Notes under the pieces: generated by a model
Seen by the model: the letters and a program-made list of their open reading frames with translations, nothing else
The model's database searches: none
What the model was told of the DNA's origin: nothing
Assembly: GCA_024734555.1 (NCBI GenBank)
Contig: JANPWX010000126.1
Span: 2,570,441 to 2,634,440 of the forward strand
DNA length: 64,000 nt
From: Trochalopteron elliotii
Lineage: Eukaryota > Chordata > Aves > Passeriformes > Leiothrichidae
Direction: 5' to 3'
Translations under genes and position numbers: made by a program
Part shown: piece by piece, positions 23,942 through 36,200 of the stretch
Numbering within the stretch: the first letter of the stretch is position 1
Layout: each line of letters starts with the position of its first letter

Positions 23942-26900
23942 GTTTGTGTTTCTTCCAGAGGGCTTTGGTGCAGGGCATTGGCTTTTATTCCAGTTTTTAG
24001 ATTTTGGACATACTTAGTAATCTTACTTGTGGTTTTTACCTCCCCTCTCTCCTTGCCCCCAGCATTTTCCTTCCCTTCAAGTCCTCTGCCTCACTCTGTA
24101 TTGCTACTATAAATTGCTTGGTATGAAGGGTCCTGTTTCTTACTTGAAGCCTCTGGATGCTATTAAGTAATTGGTGGAAAAGTGTTTAAACATCACAACT
24201 CTATGTTATTTTTTAAATTGCCCTTTGAGGTGGCTGAAATGCTACTGAAAGATTACTTTCCTTTAATACTGGACAAGGAACTTCATTAGGGAAGGGAAAC
24301 AGTGTTCTTACTAGACTATTTCCAAATTACAAGTCATCTTTCTTTTAAAGAAGGGATGTGCAGTTTTATTCCCCCTGGTTGCTTCTCCTTCCACACCAGC
24401 ATGGCCACAGGTGAGCTTGAACAGCATCCTCCACCATACAGCTGGCAAAAGGAAAGACTTCATGTCAGGTTTCCTGAGCTTGACAGGTCTGTGCAAGCAA
24501 TTAAAGTGTGAATTTTATAAATGGAAGTGCTATCTTGGGAAGAAATAATCAAATAAGGAACTTAGTGCAGAAATGGTTTGAGAAATATCATGGATTACGA
24601 AGGCAAACATGAATTTGAAAGTAGCATGGGAAGGTTCCATGAAAACCTCTGCACATAACATTGTGCTTGATTAGGTAAAGGTCTGTCTTCTGTTTCTCTG
24701 CCATCTTTCTGATAGCAAATTAAGTTTTATCTTGTTATTTTGGCATGGGTATTAAGATTTTTTTAGAAAATAAGGTTTTTCTCTAATATAAATTACTAAA
24801 CAAAATGTGGACAGATGCAAGCACAGCCTCTCAGTACATATGCTAAGAAATGTGAAGCAGAATGTGTATGGTAGGAAATGGATGCATCACCTCTTGCTTT
24901 TGTTGGTTTTAGTAGTCTTTGATGGCAGTTTGTGGGATATTGCACAGAAGTCAAATGCACTGTAGATGTAACAACTACAAGCTGCTGAATTGAACAGTCT
25001 TTTTAATAACTAGAAAGAGAAACGTGAAATTACAATGGCTGCCTTAAGCAATTTTCATAGATCTTCATGAACTTAGATCTGTCTTTATTTAGGCACTGCT
25101 TGTGTTCTGCCAAAGGTTTAAGGAAAGACAGAACGCTCAATTGCAGAAAGTCTGTCCCTGTACATGAGGAACAAGAGTTTATTCTGACTGATGAAGCTGC
25201 CTTTGCAAGGAGACCTTCAGGCCATTTTTGCAGATTTTTTTTAATTTAATCAGTAAAAGATTCCAGTTGAGAAAACAGGGAAAGCTTAAGAAATTCAGGA
25301 TGCTTGTTCTCCTTTTCGAAGCTGATGAATAAGAACTAGATCCACTGGGAGGCCAGCATCTGCTAGCTCTAGATTTTGAAGGACAAGACAATGTGAATTC
25401 AGTTTTAAATTATCAGCTACAGCTTACTTCTCTTTATAAAAAAGTTTGTTTAGACTTAAACACTTGGTACGGTAGATACAAAAATGAAGTTAAAAGTTCT
25501 CAGTGAATCATGACTTTTTGAATTTTCAGGCATTATGATTCAAATGAGAAAATGTCTAATAAAAGTAATTGGCTGTTTATTAAAATTATAAGAAGAAAAA
25601 TGTCAGCTGGATAAATACCTGTGAAATGGAATAAATATTTCAGCTGGAGATATTTTCTGCTAACCAGAGCTGCACTAAGACCAAATTGAGAGCAGATTAT
25701 ATTTGGTTGCAAATCAATATGGCTTAGTAGTTACCAGCCACTGATCATCCTTCATGACCTAGAGTGCAAATGTAAAACAAGATTAAAATTGGTAGCTTTC
25801 AATTACTTTTATTTAAATCCAGTCTCCTCTACCACTGAATGCTCTCTGAATAAATAAATAAATAAGAAAAAGCACATTTAGCTGCTGGGATGGCATTACC
25901 TTGGCTTTTTGTGTATTTGCAATGGTTTGATGCACAGATAAAGGAAACTCCCTCTGTGTGTTTATATGTGAAATCTCCAATGGAACAGTTTCTTTTTTGC
26001 CCTCCCCTTCTTCTCTCTCATCTCCATTACCCTCTCCCCAAATGGGGACAGGTGAACTTTCAGTTTCTTATGTTTTAAATACTTCTCAAAGTATGTGAGG
26101 CTGAAGATACCTCTGAACATAAGTGCACCTGGCCTCCTACTTTCCTGTATTCTGTATGGTCGAAACGAACTGCAAGAGAGCCCTAAAGAGGTTTTTCCTA
26201 TTTTACTCCTGGTCACATGTTTGGCACTGCAAATTTGAACATTAAAATTAATTATGGCCTTGGAGACAGACAGCCCAGCAGTGAAATAGCTTGTAATTTA
26301 TTTGAACTCTGAAATTCCACTGGTTAAAGTTGTGTAAAACTTTCCAATAGTTTATTTATATATTATTTTAAGAAAAAAACACCTTAATTATGAGTCTGGT
26401 TGCTCAATAAAGAAAGAATTGCTATCTAGCTAATCACTACTGTGCTCTAGATCATTAATTTTCTTCTTAATGACAGTAGGATTTTTTCCATTTTCCCCTT
26501 TAAAACCTTTTCAATTATATAACAAATGTGCTTGATTTATGGGGACACTCTCTAGGATTTTATGCCCCAAGACAGGCATGTCATGAAATAGCTGGAGGTT
26601 GGTGAAGAACCTCAGTTGGATTAAAGGCTTGCAAGTACTGACAGGAGTGGGAGTTGAGCATTTGGAGGGAGGCCTGTACAGAGGCGCGTGGACAGCTCTG
26701 TTCTCAGCTACTCCCACTTTAAGGAGTTGTTTTGTTTTGCTCTCACCTAGAAATTCAGACTTTCCCTATGGGAACACACAGCCCTGGGTATGCAGAGGGG
26801 TTGCTTATAAGAAGGCCTGGTTTTCTCAAAGTCTGAAAAATTTTTGTTTGTGGAAAAATGAAGTGAATTATTGCACTCCTGTACTAAATGTGGGGATGGC

Positions 26901-27980
26901 ACATTTTATTTAAAAATGGCTTCTTAAAAATAATTGTTTCTGCATTAGGTGTGTCACCAAGTCTCAAGGTTTCTGGAAGTGCACATTTTCTATGTGACAC
27001 AGTTGTGATATACAGCTGGGCCTCCATTTGTTTGGGGACCCAGACCTGCTCTGTCAACTTGGCTTCAAGTTGTTTGAGAAGTACAGGACAGTCTGTATTC
27101 TAAGATTTCCTGACAAATGTGTGAAGTTCAGAGCTCTTACCAGGCTGGCTGCTAACTGGCCAGGAAGTCCCTAACACTGTGGTTGGCAAAGAATAAAGAA
27201 AACATAAAGATGCTAAGTTTTGGTTCTGGGAGGCTGTTCAGCATTTAAAGTCCTGGTGTCTGACAACATGGGGTGGCATTTGCAACTGATGTTTGCCTGG
27301 TAGTGAAGGACCCAGGCTAATGAATTGTTGGCTAAGTAGTAAGAGTTCACCTGGCAGTTAATGCTGATTTTTACGGCTATGGACTTGAGGCCTCTTGAAA
27401 CTGAGAACTGCCAGTAGTAAGAAGGTGTTTGTGAAGGTAGATGGATTTGGAGGGCTTTGAGGTCCTGCTCGTGTGTTTGAGAATGAAGTTATCATGGAAT
27501 GTCCAGATTCTAGATTTACTTGAACAGAAATGCCCAGTGACATGCAGAGATGAATGGAATATAAAGTATGTGAGAATTTCTCTTTACTTCCAACTTGCAC
27601 TGGACTGATGAACTGGGTTCATTGAACCTGCTGTTTCACCCAGTCCTTGAGGGGTTATAAAAGCAGAGGTGGACTGAAAAAGCACTTGAGAGGAACGTTT
27701 AGCTTTGGCAATGCCTTCATCACCAACAGCTGATTGTGGTGCCTGGAGCCAGTTACTGTAGGGATGAGCAGATAAACCTGATGTGTACTGAAACCTGGAA
27801 ATTGGAATGAATTAAACAGTGTAATAATTTATGGATGTGTTAGATTCCTTGTAAGTTAAGCTTTTCATCAAGATTGGTCCATTCATTTTTACTAATATAT
27901 ACTCTCCTAAAAGTTATTGCAAGAATTGTTCTCTGGAAAATGCAGGCACTTATGCTGCTAAGGAGGACTAAGAAGGAGAT

Positions 27981-28000
27981 CCTACAGGGCCCTACAGGGC
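27981..28000 (+). repeat. exact tandem duplication of a 10-mer
   Basis: CCTACAGGGC occurs twice back to back. It is a two-unit minisatellite-like duplication of no evident function. Confidence 0.8.
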
Positions 28001-28564
28001 TCCACATCTTAGCCCATGTGTGCTGCTCAGCAGCTTCTCACATGTTGGTGCTCTGGCTCCCTCATCAATACTACAAGATCCCTTTCATGATGGATGGCAT
28101 CGGGGCAGCTCTTCATTGCTGAGGAATTCCTTTGAATTGTGATGCAGAACTCTACCTAAAACCAAGTAGCTCTTCCCTTTGTATTATTTGTGCCACTTAT
28201 GACACAAAAAATGTCACTAACATGTTTGCTGCCATAAAAATTTTCTTACTATCTCTTTCAGCTGCTTAGACCAGCAGCTAGCATGCTCCAAGGTTAGTGA
28301 TGAATTAGGTTGAAATTGCCAAGGGGTGTCTTTCTGCACTGACTTGAAGATGTATGAGGCTCGCTCTCCTTTGTTCTTCCTTCATCCTGCTTTAGCCATA
28401 CCTGCATTGTGCCCTGTCAGCATTTTCTGCTTGGGAATGGCTGAGTGGACTTTGCTCTTGTTAGCCGTGCATCTTTTTTTTATTTAAAGAAGGTCTTCAG
28501 CGTGTCTATTTGGCATAAATTGGTTGAGAATTTGCTGGTACTAAGCACAGAGGAGGGAAAGAAA

Positions 28565-28805
28565 AGGATACTTGGAGCCTGCGCTCGCTGTCTCCCGGCA
28601 GTGCCCCCTTTCTGCGCTGGAGGAGGTCCCGTTTGTCCCTGCGCTGGGCCGGCCCCCGGAGCACAAGTGCTGGGAAGCCGCAGTGGCAGGGTCTCTGTCT
28701 GTCCGTCTGTCTGTCTGTCTCCGGGATCATGTGGCAAAGGGGCTGTGCCTGCGGCGAGAGCGGCTCCCCCCGTGCGAGGAGTCACAGGACACCGCCGGGG
28801 GTAGC
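28565..28805. promoter_or_regulatory. CpG-rich cluster; second candidate promoter
   Basis: A block of about 240 bp with roughly twenty CpG dinucleotides and high GC, flanked by ordinary CpG-poor sequence. It contains a short TCTG-type simple repeat at 28693-28720. No strong splice donor follows closely; GTATGC at 28814 is a poor one. It could be an alternative HIC2 promoter or enhancer about 18.6 kb from the coding exon, or a chance GC-rich patch. The open frames on both strands here reflect the scarcity of stop codons in GC-rich DNA. Confidence 0.3.
28693..28720 (+). repeat. short (TCTG)n microsatellite
   Basis: About six to seven imperfect TCTG units, interrupted by one TCCG, inside the CpG-rich block. 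Confidence 0.8.
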
Positions 28806-31800
28806 TCCAGCTGGTATGCACTGGTACTAATATAATCCCGCAGGACTGTATCCATGAGACACAAGTGTGACATGTGAGGTATTTAAGGAGACACACCTGT
28901 TCTAGGCACAGGCTGGGTATTGCATGCCTTGGAAATGGAAGGTTTTGGTGGAGCAGGAAAGACTCTCATTTTATGCTCAGGAGGGCTTTTCTTTCTTCTT
29001 TCTTCCTATTTGCACATTATTTTATAATTCCCTAATATTAGGCAGTCTTGTAACCTGTAAGCACCGGGCTGTTTCAAAGGTCAGGCTGGTGTTTGCAGGA
29101 GAGAACAGCCTCTGGTCTGAGTGATGGTTTGGGTGTAACTGCTCCTAAGAAAGGGCAGAGAATTCAGAGAATGTCATCTATGTGTGGGGTTGGGTTTTTC
29201 AGTCCTTTAGATAATTTAGATTTTGTGTTGCATTTACCAGTATTTTTATTATAAAGCCTCTGTCTTGCAATTTAGAGCAGTAAATCATATAGAAGTCATA
29301 CCATCTTACAAATTTTGTACAAAAATATATTGTCATGTTGAGTGGATTTCCCTCTCCTTATCTGCCCCCATCCCAAAAAATACTATGAAACAGTTACTCT
29401 CCAAAAGAAGCAAGTAAATACAAACTAAATCTCATGATTGCATAGCATAAAGAATTAAATTGCTTAGATTTTTATCTCTCTCTTTAAAGTTTATCTGACA
29501 CTTGTTTGGCAGAAGATTTTTTTTTTTTGCTATTGAAAAGGGTATGTATTGAGATGAAGGAAAAAGAAATTGCAGGGTCTGTCATATGACTTGATTCCAT
29601 CTGTCTGTCATGTCTTTCAAGTTGAATGGAATTTTTCTCTCAAATTTGATGTGCCTTTTTTTGATGTTAATCTCCTAGTTTGCCTTAGTCTCATGGCCCT
29701 TCTTTCCATGAATTCCTGCTCTTGCTGAGGTGTTAAGTGCTTGTTGGTTTGGGAGAACTTCCAGGATTGGGGCCAAGGCTTCTCCTGCATTTGATCGATT
29801 GTTGTGCAGAAATAGTAGCAACTAGGCAGTCTTTCCTTCCCATCTTTATTTGAAATAAGATATTCAGGCAAACATCCAGTATATCAATTGTTTGCAGAAT
29901 TAAACTAATGGCTGGTGGAAATAAAGAGGAGAGTTGTGCTCTAGAATCTGGTTAGTTTGGGCAGTCAGGTATTTTGGGGCAAAGGTATTTTGGTAATTCT
30001 CTTCTGTAACAGCTTTGCACTCTTGAGTGTGGTGGTCTGGAATAACCAGTCCCTGAGTGGACAGCAGACTCTCCTTCTCAGAAATTAAAGGCTGTTGGCA
30101 GGGCAAAAGATCCTGGAAATGGAGACCCCTCAGCTCCAGCCTCACTTGGCCCATAGGGTCATTGACCCTTATGACAAGAGGGTATTAAATACGTATCTTT
30201 TTAATCCTAACCTGAAAGAGGACTGCAACTGTATGCTGGTGTTCAGTTTGACCAGATCTAAACCTTCAAATAGTTTTCCTCCCTTGTGGGCAGACACATT
30301 TTTGTACATATGAATGTAAAAATACCTTTGACTATGCTACTGAGAAGCAGAATATCTTGTTGAAAGGAAAGAATCATCCCCCTCTAGCTGTGGTGCCCCC
30401 CAGGCTGGCTTTGGGCCTCTGTAAATCACATTTTGCTGCATAGCCTAAGGTAGACACAGCCTCACTATCCCTGCTAGCTGGTAATAGTGGGCTCTCCCTC
30501 ACTTCTGTTCCTACTGGATTCTCCCAAAATTAGTAGATGTGCAATCAAAAACTGAAGATATTTATTCTGGGTGTTTTGGGATTTTTTTGGGGGGAGAGTG
30601 GGGGTGGTTTAGTGGTGTTTTTTGTTCCTTAACTGCACCCTGCAAAATGTCCTGGCTGAGTTGTTTCCAAATACTGGCATCTCCAGGGAAGGGGTTATAA
30701 ATTGCTAATTTAAAGCCTGCAACAGGATAATTAACTAACCAGTTTGATGTAAATGGCTTAATGGGGCTTTACTAGCCCCTTTGAACTTAAAGTAGCACTA
30801 AAAAGTAAACTGTAAATACCTTCAAGGAACGCAGTGGCATGTTTGAATGTGGAGCTGCTTGGCTGTAAGGAACAAGCCTGCTCGACTTGCCAGGAATCCA
30901 CTGGCCTGGGTGACAGCAAACATGTCAAGGGGATGAGGGGACCAACCAGGCACCCATTGGAGAAGGCTCTACAACTACCCTGGTTCTCAGGAAGCACACA
31001 CACTCTGATATATCAGGCTTTCAAACCTGTCCTGCCTGCTTTGGAAAATTTAAATCACAACCTCAGTTTAAATGCAACAGTAATGAATTTCATCAGGATG
31101 GAAGGAAAAAAAAAAAAAAAAGAGAAAAACCAAAACCCTGAGGGGGAGGCAGCCACTAGAGTCCACCCTAATTTTCCTGTAGTTCTATTTGCATTAAGGT
31201 CTTTTGGCAAGTCCAGGCAGAAACACTTATTACACTTTGTTTCAGAAGACCTCGTTACCCACTGAATCTGCTGAGACAACGTAAGGCAGCCCTGCTGCAG
31301 ATTCCAGTTTCTGATGCATTTGGGGAACTTTGGGGAGAATCTCCAGACTTTCATTCTTGCTGGGCTGTTACAAAGTTCCAAGGGAGGAAGTCAACAACAA
31401 TTAATCACCTAGAAATGAAGCTCATTGCAAAGTGGAAGCATTTTGTGTAGTTAGGCATTGATCTCATTTCTGACTATGGAAACTGGGGTGTTGGAGAGGA
31501 GAATTTCAGGCCCAAAGGCCCACAGGAATATTCCCTTGAAGCTCTTCCTGGTCCCAGTGCTGCTCTGCTCTGCCTTCTCACTGTGCAGGCACCACACAGT
31601 GTCAACAATTCCAAGAACCTTTTCTTCATTGTTCCTCTGTCTCACAACCATCTTTCACCTATTGCCAGCAGTCTTCCTGGATACCACAGGATGTTTTGGG
31701 GGTTGAAGCACAATCCTCAGTTACTGCTGTGACCTCTGACACATAGGATTTGGCTTTACAGCCAGCTTTGTTCAGGAGTCTTCCTGATCCTTGGCTATGC

Positions 31801-32769
31801 TTTGCTGCCTGCTCTGTTGTGCTGCCCTGAAGACCATGGGGCTGTAAGGCTGAGCCAGACCAGGGCTGATGCAGAGACAGGACAAGACCTGACCTTTTAG
31901 GTGGTGCCTCTGACTTGGATCCCTAAAACAGATCATGATTTCTCATCCTCTCTAATGACAGATATATTTTTGTGTGATTTCATTTGGGATTTTTTTTTCC
32001 ACATGGTAAATGATGTATCATTGGCAATGTTAATGCTGGCCTTTAAAAAAGCAGCATAAGAGCACTGAGATCTGTTGTAGAGGGTCATGGTGCAGAAGTG
32101 CTGTCTTATTTTAAAAGCCATGTCTGCCAGGGGATTCAGCCCTGCAGTCTAATTATTCAGGTGTCTGTTGTATGCAGGGATCAAAATGCTCTGCTGTGGC
32201 CTTTAGAAGAGTTAATAACATGGCACTTTGCTCTTACGTGCTGACTGAAGCAGTTGGCACCATGGCACTACCTGCTTGCTGTGTGTGGGTTGGGAGCACA
32301 GCACAAGATTAATTTGGGGTTGTGTTGGCAAGGATCTGTCAGCAGAGCTTGCCCAGCTGCCTGTGCTATGCTGGAGCTGTTAATGCTTTACTTTTATAAG
32401 CACTAACCTAGAGCACATTTTAAAAAACTCAAAATACTCAGTGTTAGAGAGAGAGACACTTGCAGGCAGAAGAGCTCTGCACACACAGTGTTCATGGCTG
32501 GAGACTCCCTTCAAGGAACACCACAACACCTCAGCCTGCCAGCTTTGCTATCTTGGCATCTGACTGGGAAATGCAAATACTCAATCTTAATCCTTCATTC
32601 CCACACGCTGACATGTATCCAAGGGGAACTTCTGTGAATGTTGTTGTTATTTCCATATAACTTCAGCTGCTGCTTTGCTTCCCAGAACCTCCCCACCATG
32701 TGTCTCAGTGCAGTGTTTTCCAGGGCTTTTGGACTTGTTTCCCTAATGGAAGGCAGGCTTTAGTGTGCA
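28806..32769. other. non-coding DNA, probable intron
   Basis: I see no exon, RNA gene or clear transposon. The stretch includes a G-rich patch near 30586-30609 that falls short of a four-tract quadruplex motif, and a poly(A) run near 31106-31121. Confidence 0.55.
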
Positions 32770-33243
32770 TGTCCTTATCAGAAATCTGGGCAAGGGAGTT
32801 GAGGGCACCCTCAATGAGCTCACAGGTGGCATTGGGCTGGTGGGAGTGTTCATCTGCTGGAGGGCAGGAAGGCTCTGCAGAAGGATCTAAACAGGCTGAG
32901 CCCACTTGGGTGAGGTTCAACAAGGTTGAAAGGACCTTGTAGCCAGATGAGGGTTGGTCTCTTCACCCAAGTAACAAGCAAACAGAGCAAGAGCAAATGG
33001 CCTCAGGTTGCACCAGGGGAGATTTAGGTTGAACATTAGAGAAAATTTCAAGGAAAGTGTAATCAAGCATTGGAACAGGCTGCTCAAGGAAATGGTGAAA
33101 TTGCCTTCCCTGGAGATTATGCAAAGGATGTGTAGATATGGCACTTGGGAACATAGTTTAGAGGTGGACTTGGCAGTGATGGGTTAATGGTTGGACTTGA
33201 TTTTAGGGGTCTTCTCCAGCCTAAGTGATTCTGTGATTTTATG
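32770..33243 (+). mobile_element. CR1 LINE, 5'-truncated and internally deleted
   Basis: The right half carries the CR1 3' region in order: GGTTGGTCTCTTCACCCAAG, CCTCAGGTTGCACCAGGGGA, AGCATTGGAACAGGCTGC, TGGTTGGACTTGATTTTAGG, and the ending GATTCTGTGATTTTATG, which corresponds to the octamer-repeat terminus of avian CR1. The left half (32770-32938) matches the end of the reverse-transcriptase region, with CTGGAGGGCAGGAAGGCTCT as the clearest landmark, then jumps at about 32940 straight to the 3' UTR. A few hundred bases of the normal element are therefore missing between the two parts. The copy is non-coding and cannot move. CR1 does not use a poly(A) tail, in line with the octamer-type end. 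Confidence 0.93.
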
Positions 33244-36200
33244 TGGAGAAGAAGAACAAACCCTGTGATTGGAGTGTGTGGGGTTGTTTTAATAAGGCTC
33301 TTCTCTTTCTAGTCCCCCTCCAACAAACCCTTCTACAGATTTTTAGATTCTTCACTAAATCCTTTAAATAATATGGTAATAAAAAATTCCCCTTCCAATG
33401 CACATTTCGTTTTGAAACCCACTAAACCTGACAACTAACTGTATTTGGTTTTTTGGCTTAAGAATCACAGGGAAAAAATAAGTAGAAACCCTGGGCCAGG
33501 ACTCTGAACTCTTGACTATCACTAGAGAAAGAACAAATGATGTTTAATGGTGTTTTCCTGACCTCTCCTTTCTTCTTAGAAACATGAAAAATTTCATCTG
33601 GCTGTTGCTAATGTTAGAAGGTTGTGTAAAAATTAGAACATAATGAAGACAAATTTTAAAGTGGTGTCTGCTGCAGTTTTTGGGGTTGTTCTCTCAATTG
33701 CCTCCTGCTTAGAGAGCAGCTGAAAAATCCAAGCCCTTTTTCCAACATGTCAAAACCAACTTTTTCAAAGGATTCAGTAGCTATGCCAAAGCACCTTGCC
33801 TATTTTTAAGCAAATGCACAGGATTGGGACTGTCTCTGCCAGGGCCAGCATTCACACATGCAGCTGGCTCTATTAAATCAATTTGATGAATTAGTATATA
33901 CCTCCTAATTTTTCAACAGGCAAGTTCCTGCTATTTCTTGCCTGCACAAGATTAAATGGGCTTTCACATTACCCTGTTATAAGACTGTCTGGAGTAGGTC
34001 TGGGTGTGCAGTGACTGCTCCTGGAAGGGTCTGGGGATTTGGCATTACTGTCAGGCTTCTTATACGAGGCTGCAGAGAATGCAGGTGTGTGAAAGCCATG
34101 TCAGCATCTGTGATGGAGGTGATGGAGGTATCCTTGTGATAAGAAGGATGCCACCTATGCCACTTATTCCAGTTCTTCAGAGGCGTTAACTTGTTTGGTT
34201 TGGGATTTTGAGGTGGTTTTCTTGCTGTTAAAACACATTATTTGAGTGAAGTGCCTGCCAAGAAAACGCCTGGAGAAGGGAATAGATTAACCCAAGGTGG
34301 ACTGACTTGGTGGGTTGGGGAAAGCTGGATGGCATCAGAACATCCCTGTGGCTGGTGAGGCATGAGCCTCAGGATTTCCGAGTGTGTGTTTCCAAGCACC
34401 TGCAATGTGGTGTAACAATGCCACAATTTATTCAGCCCTTCTCTGTGACAGAACTGTATGGGGCTGAATAATGTGCAGCCAGGGGCTGAAAGCAGCTGGA
34501 TCCTAGATACAGGTGTTTGGGAATGCACCTTGCCAAGAGAGAGGCTTTAGTTCAAATGTATCCTCACTAAGAGTATTTTCTGCATCCTCTGGGCGTCTCT
34601 TGATGCTGTTATATCACCAGGCTCTGCTGGAAGTGGTAAGGATGGAAGAATTTTACTTTTTCCTTCCAGTCTAAGGTGTGGTATCAATGTTTGTTGTGGC
34701 TGTGAGCAGAAGTTTGTATGTGTATTACTCCTTGGACCAGATTCTGATCCTATTTGTGTAGGTATAAAACTGCTGTGTTGTTTCATCTGTGTTAGGGAAG
34801 TTCCAGCCTCTCTGGCTGTTTCCAGGTTTTGGTTCTTCTTGGCTTTTCTGTTGGTTTCTTTCTTCCTTTAACTGCTTTCCTTGCTGAGAGGGGAGAACTC
34901 CATGGGAAGTGATCCAGCAAACTTTTAACATAACCTTTTCGTGTGGGTTTGGTTTTGGTTTTGGTTTTTTTTAACTCTTGCTCAAACTTCTAAATATGTG
35001 AATTGTCTCTGTGAATTCTGAGTGCCTCTGAAACCTGCCAGCCAAGCCTAAATCTTGCAGGAGGTGTGGCCACATTTGTGTTCTCAGAGCTCTCTGGCAC
35101 AGACACCTGGTACACCTGTGTCTCCTGCTAGTTTCAGTACTGTCATAACTTCACCCCTCATGCCTGTTTCTCTGGTACCTCCTGTTTTTCCCAAGGTGAT
35201 CTTCTAAAAATAGAATCTGTTACAGATTTTCACTCCCCCACACCCACCTTGAGGACAATAATTACCAATGAGATGGTTTTAATAATGCTGAAAGAAGGAG
35301 GGTGATGCATTCTGCTTTGCTCTTTGAGGCATTTTTTTTCAGGCAGGGAAAAATTGCACAAATTGCTTAGTAATTTCATTAGGTGACAAATGTAAAGAGA
35401 GTAGCTTTTGAAATACTTAAGCTTCAGTATTTAAACATTTGATAAATCACAGGTTATCTGAAGAATAAAATTATAATGTTTTGGCACCAACAGAATTCCA
35501 TGCAAAGGTCTCAAACTGAACAGAAAAATCTCCTAATTTCCTTAACTGTTGTTAAACTGGTGGAGATAGCTGTGGTATCTGTGGCGTTCACCTGTCCAGA
35601 AACCAAAGCCATGCTCAATCCAGGTGAGCAGAGCTGCTTTGGACGATGCAGTTATCTGTCAGCAGCCAGAAATGAAAACATTTAAAGCATTCATAAGACA
35701 GAAAAAACATCTCTAAAATGAAAAAAAAAATAAAGATTGAATGAAAGCGTGTAAGGATTTGAGTAGATGATGTTGACTTTACTGTCCTCTAAACTATGTG
35801 TGCAGGACCCCAGAGCTTATTGCCATGTAAACCAAGAGAAATAAAAGGGAAGCTCTCTACAGGCTACACGATGGAACTGGTGAGCAGCTGCTCTGATAGC
35901 AGGACACTCTGTGTGTGATAATTGCCTACACATAGAAATGCTGTGTAGGGGAATCATTGCTGGCACTGTCACAGGCTGGCAAACTAAACTGTTTAGTAGA
36001 AGGATAAGAATCTACTACAGATCTTTAAAATCACTCTCATTGTGATCACCTCCTGATCAAACATTACTTTCTCCATTGTAAGTATAAGCATAGCACATTT
36101 CCCAAATGATCTCTTAAAATAAAACTAGATTGCTGCATGAGAGACCAAGTCAGCACAACCAGTGAATGTACAGTGCTACTACAGAGCTCAGATTGAAATG

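Larger units (their letters stand above)
22721..28564. other. non-coding DNA, probable intron
   Basis: No recognisable coding exon. GC and CpG content rise briefly around 23555-23660 without any exon-like structure I can identify. Beyond the poly(T) tract at 23911 and the small tandem repeat at 27981 the sequence is unremarkable, mostly AT-rich with short A or T runs and an (AATA)n patch near 25850-25866. Confidence 0.6.

Noticed and set aside
28445..28896. Overlapping frames of up to 138 codons in the second CpG block
   Set aside because: Open on both strands because of GC content and a TCTG repeat; no homology.
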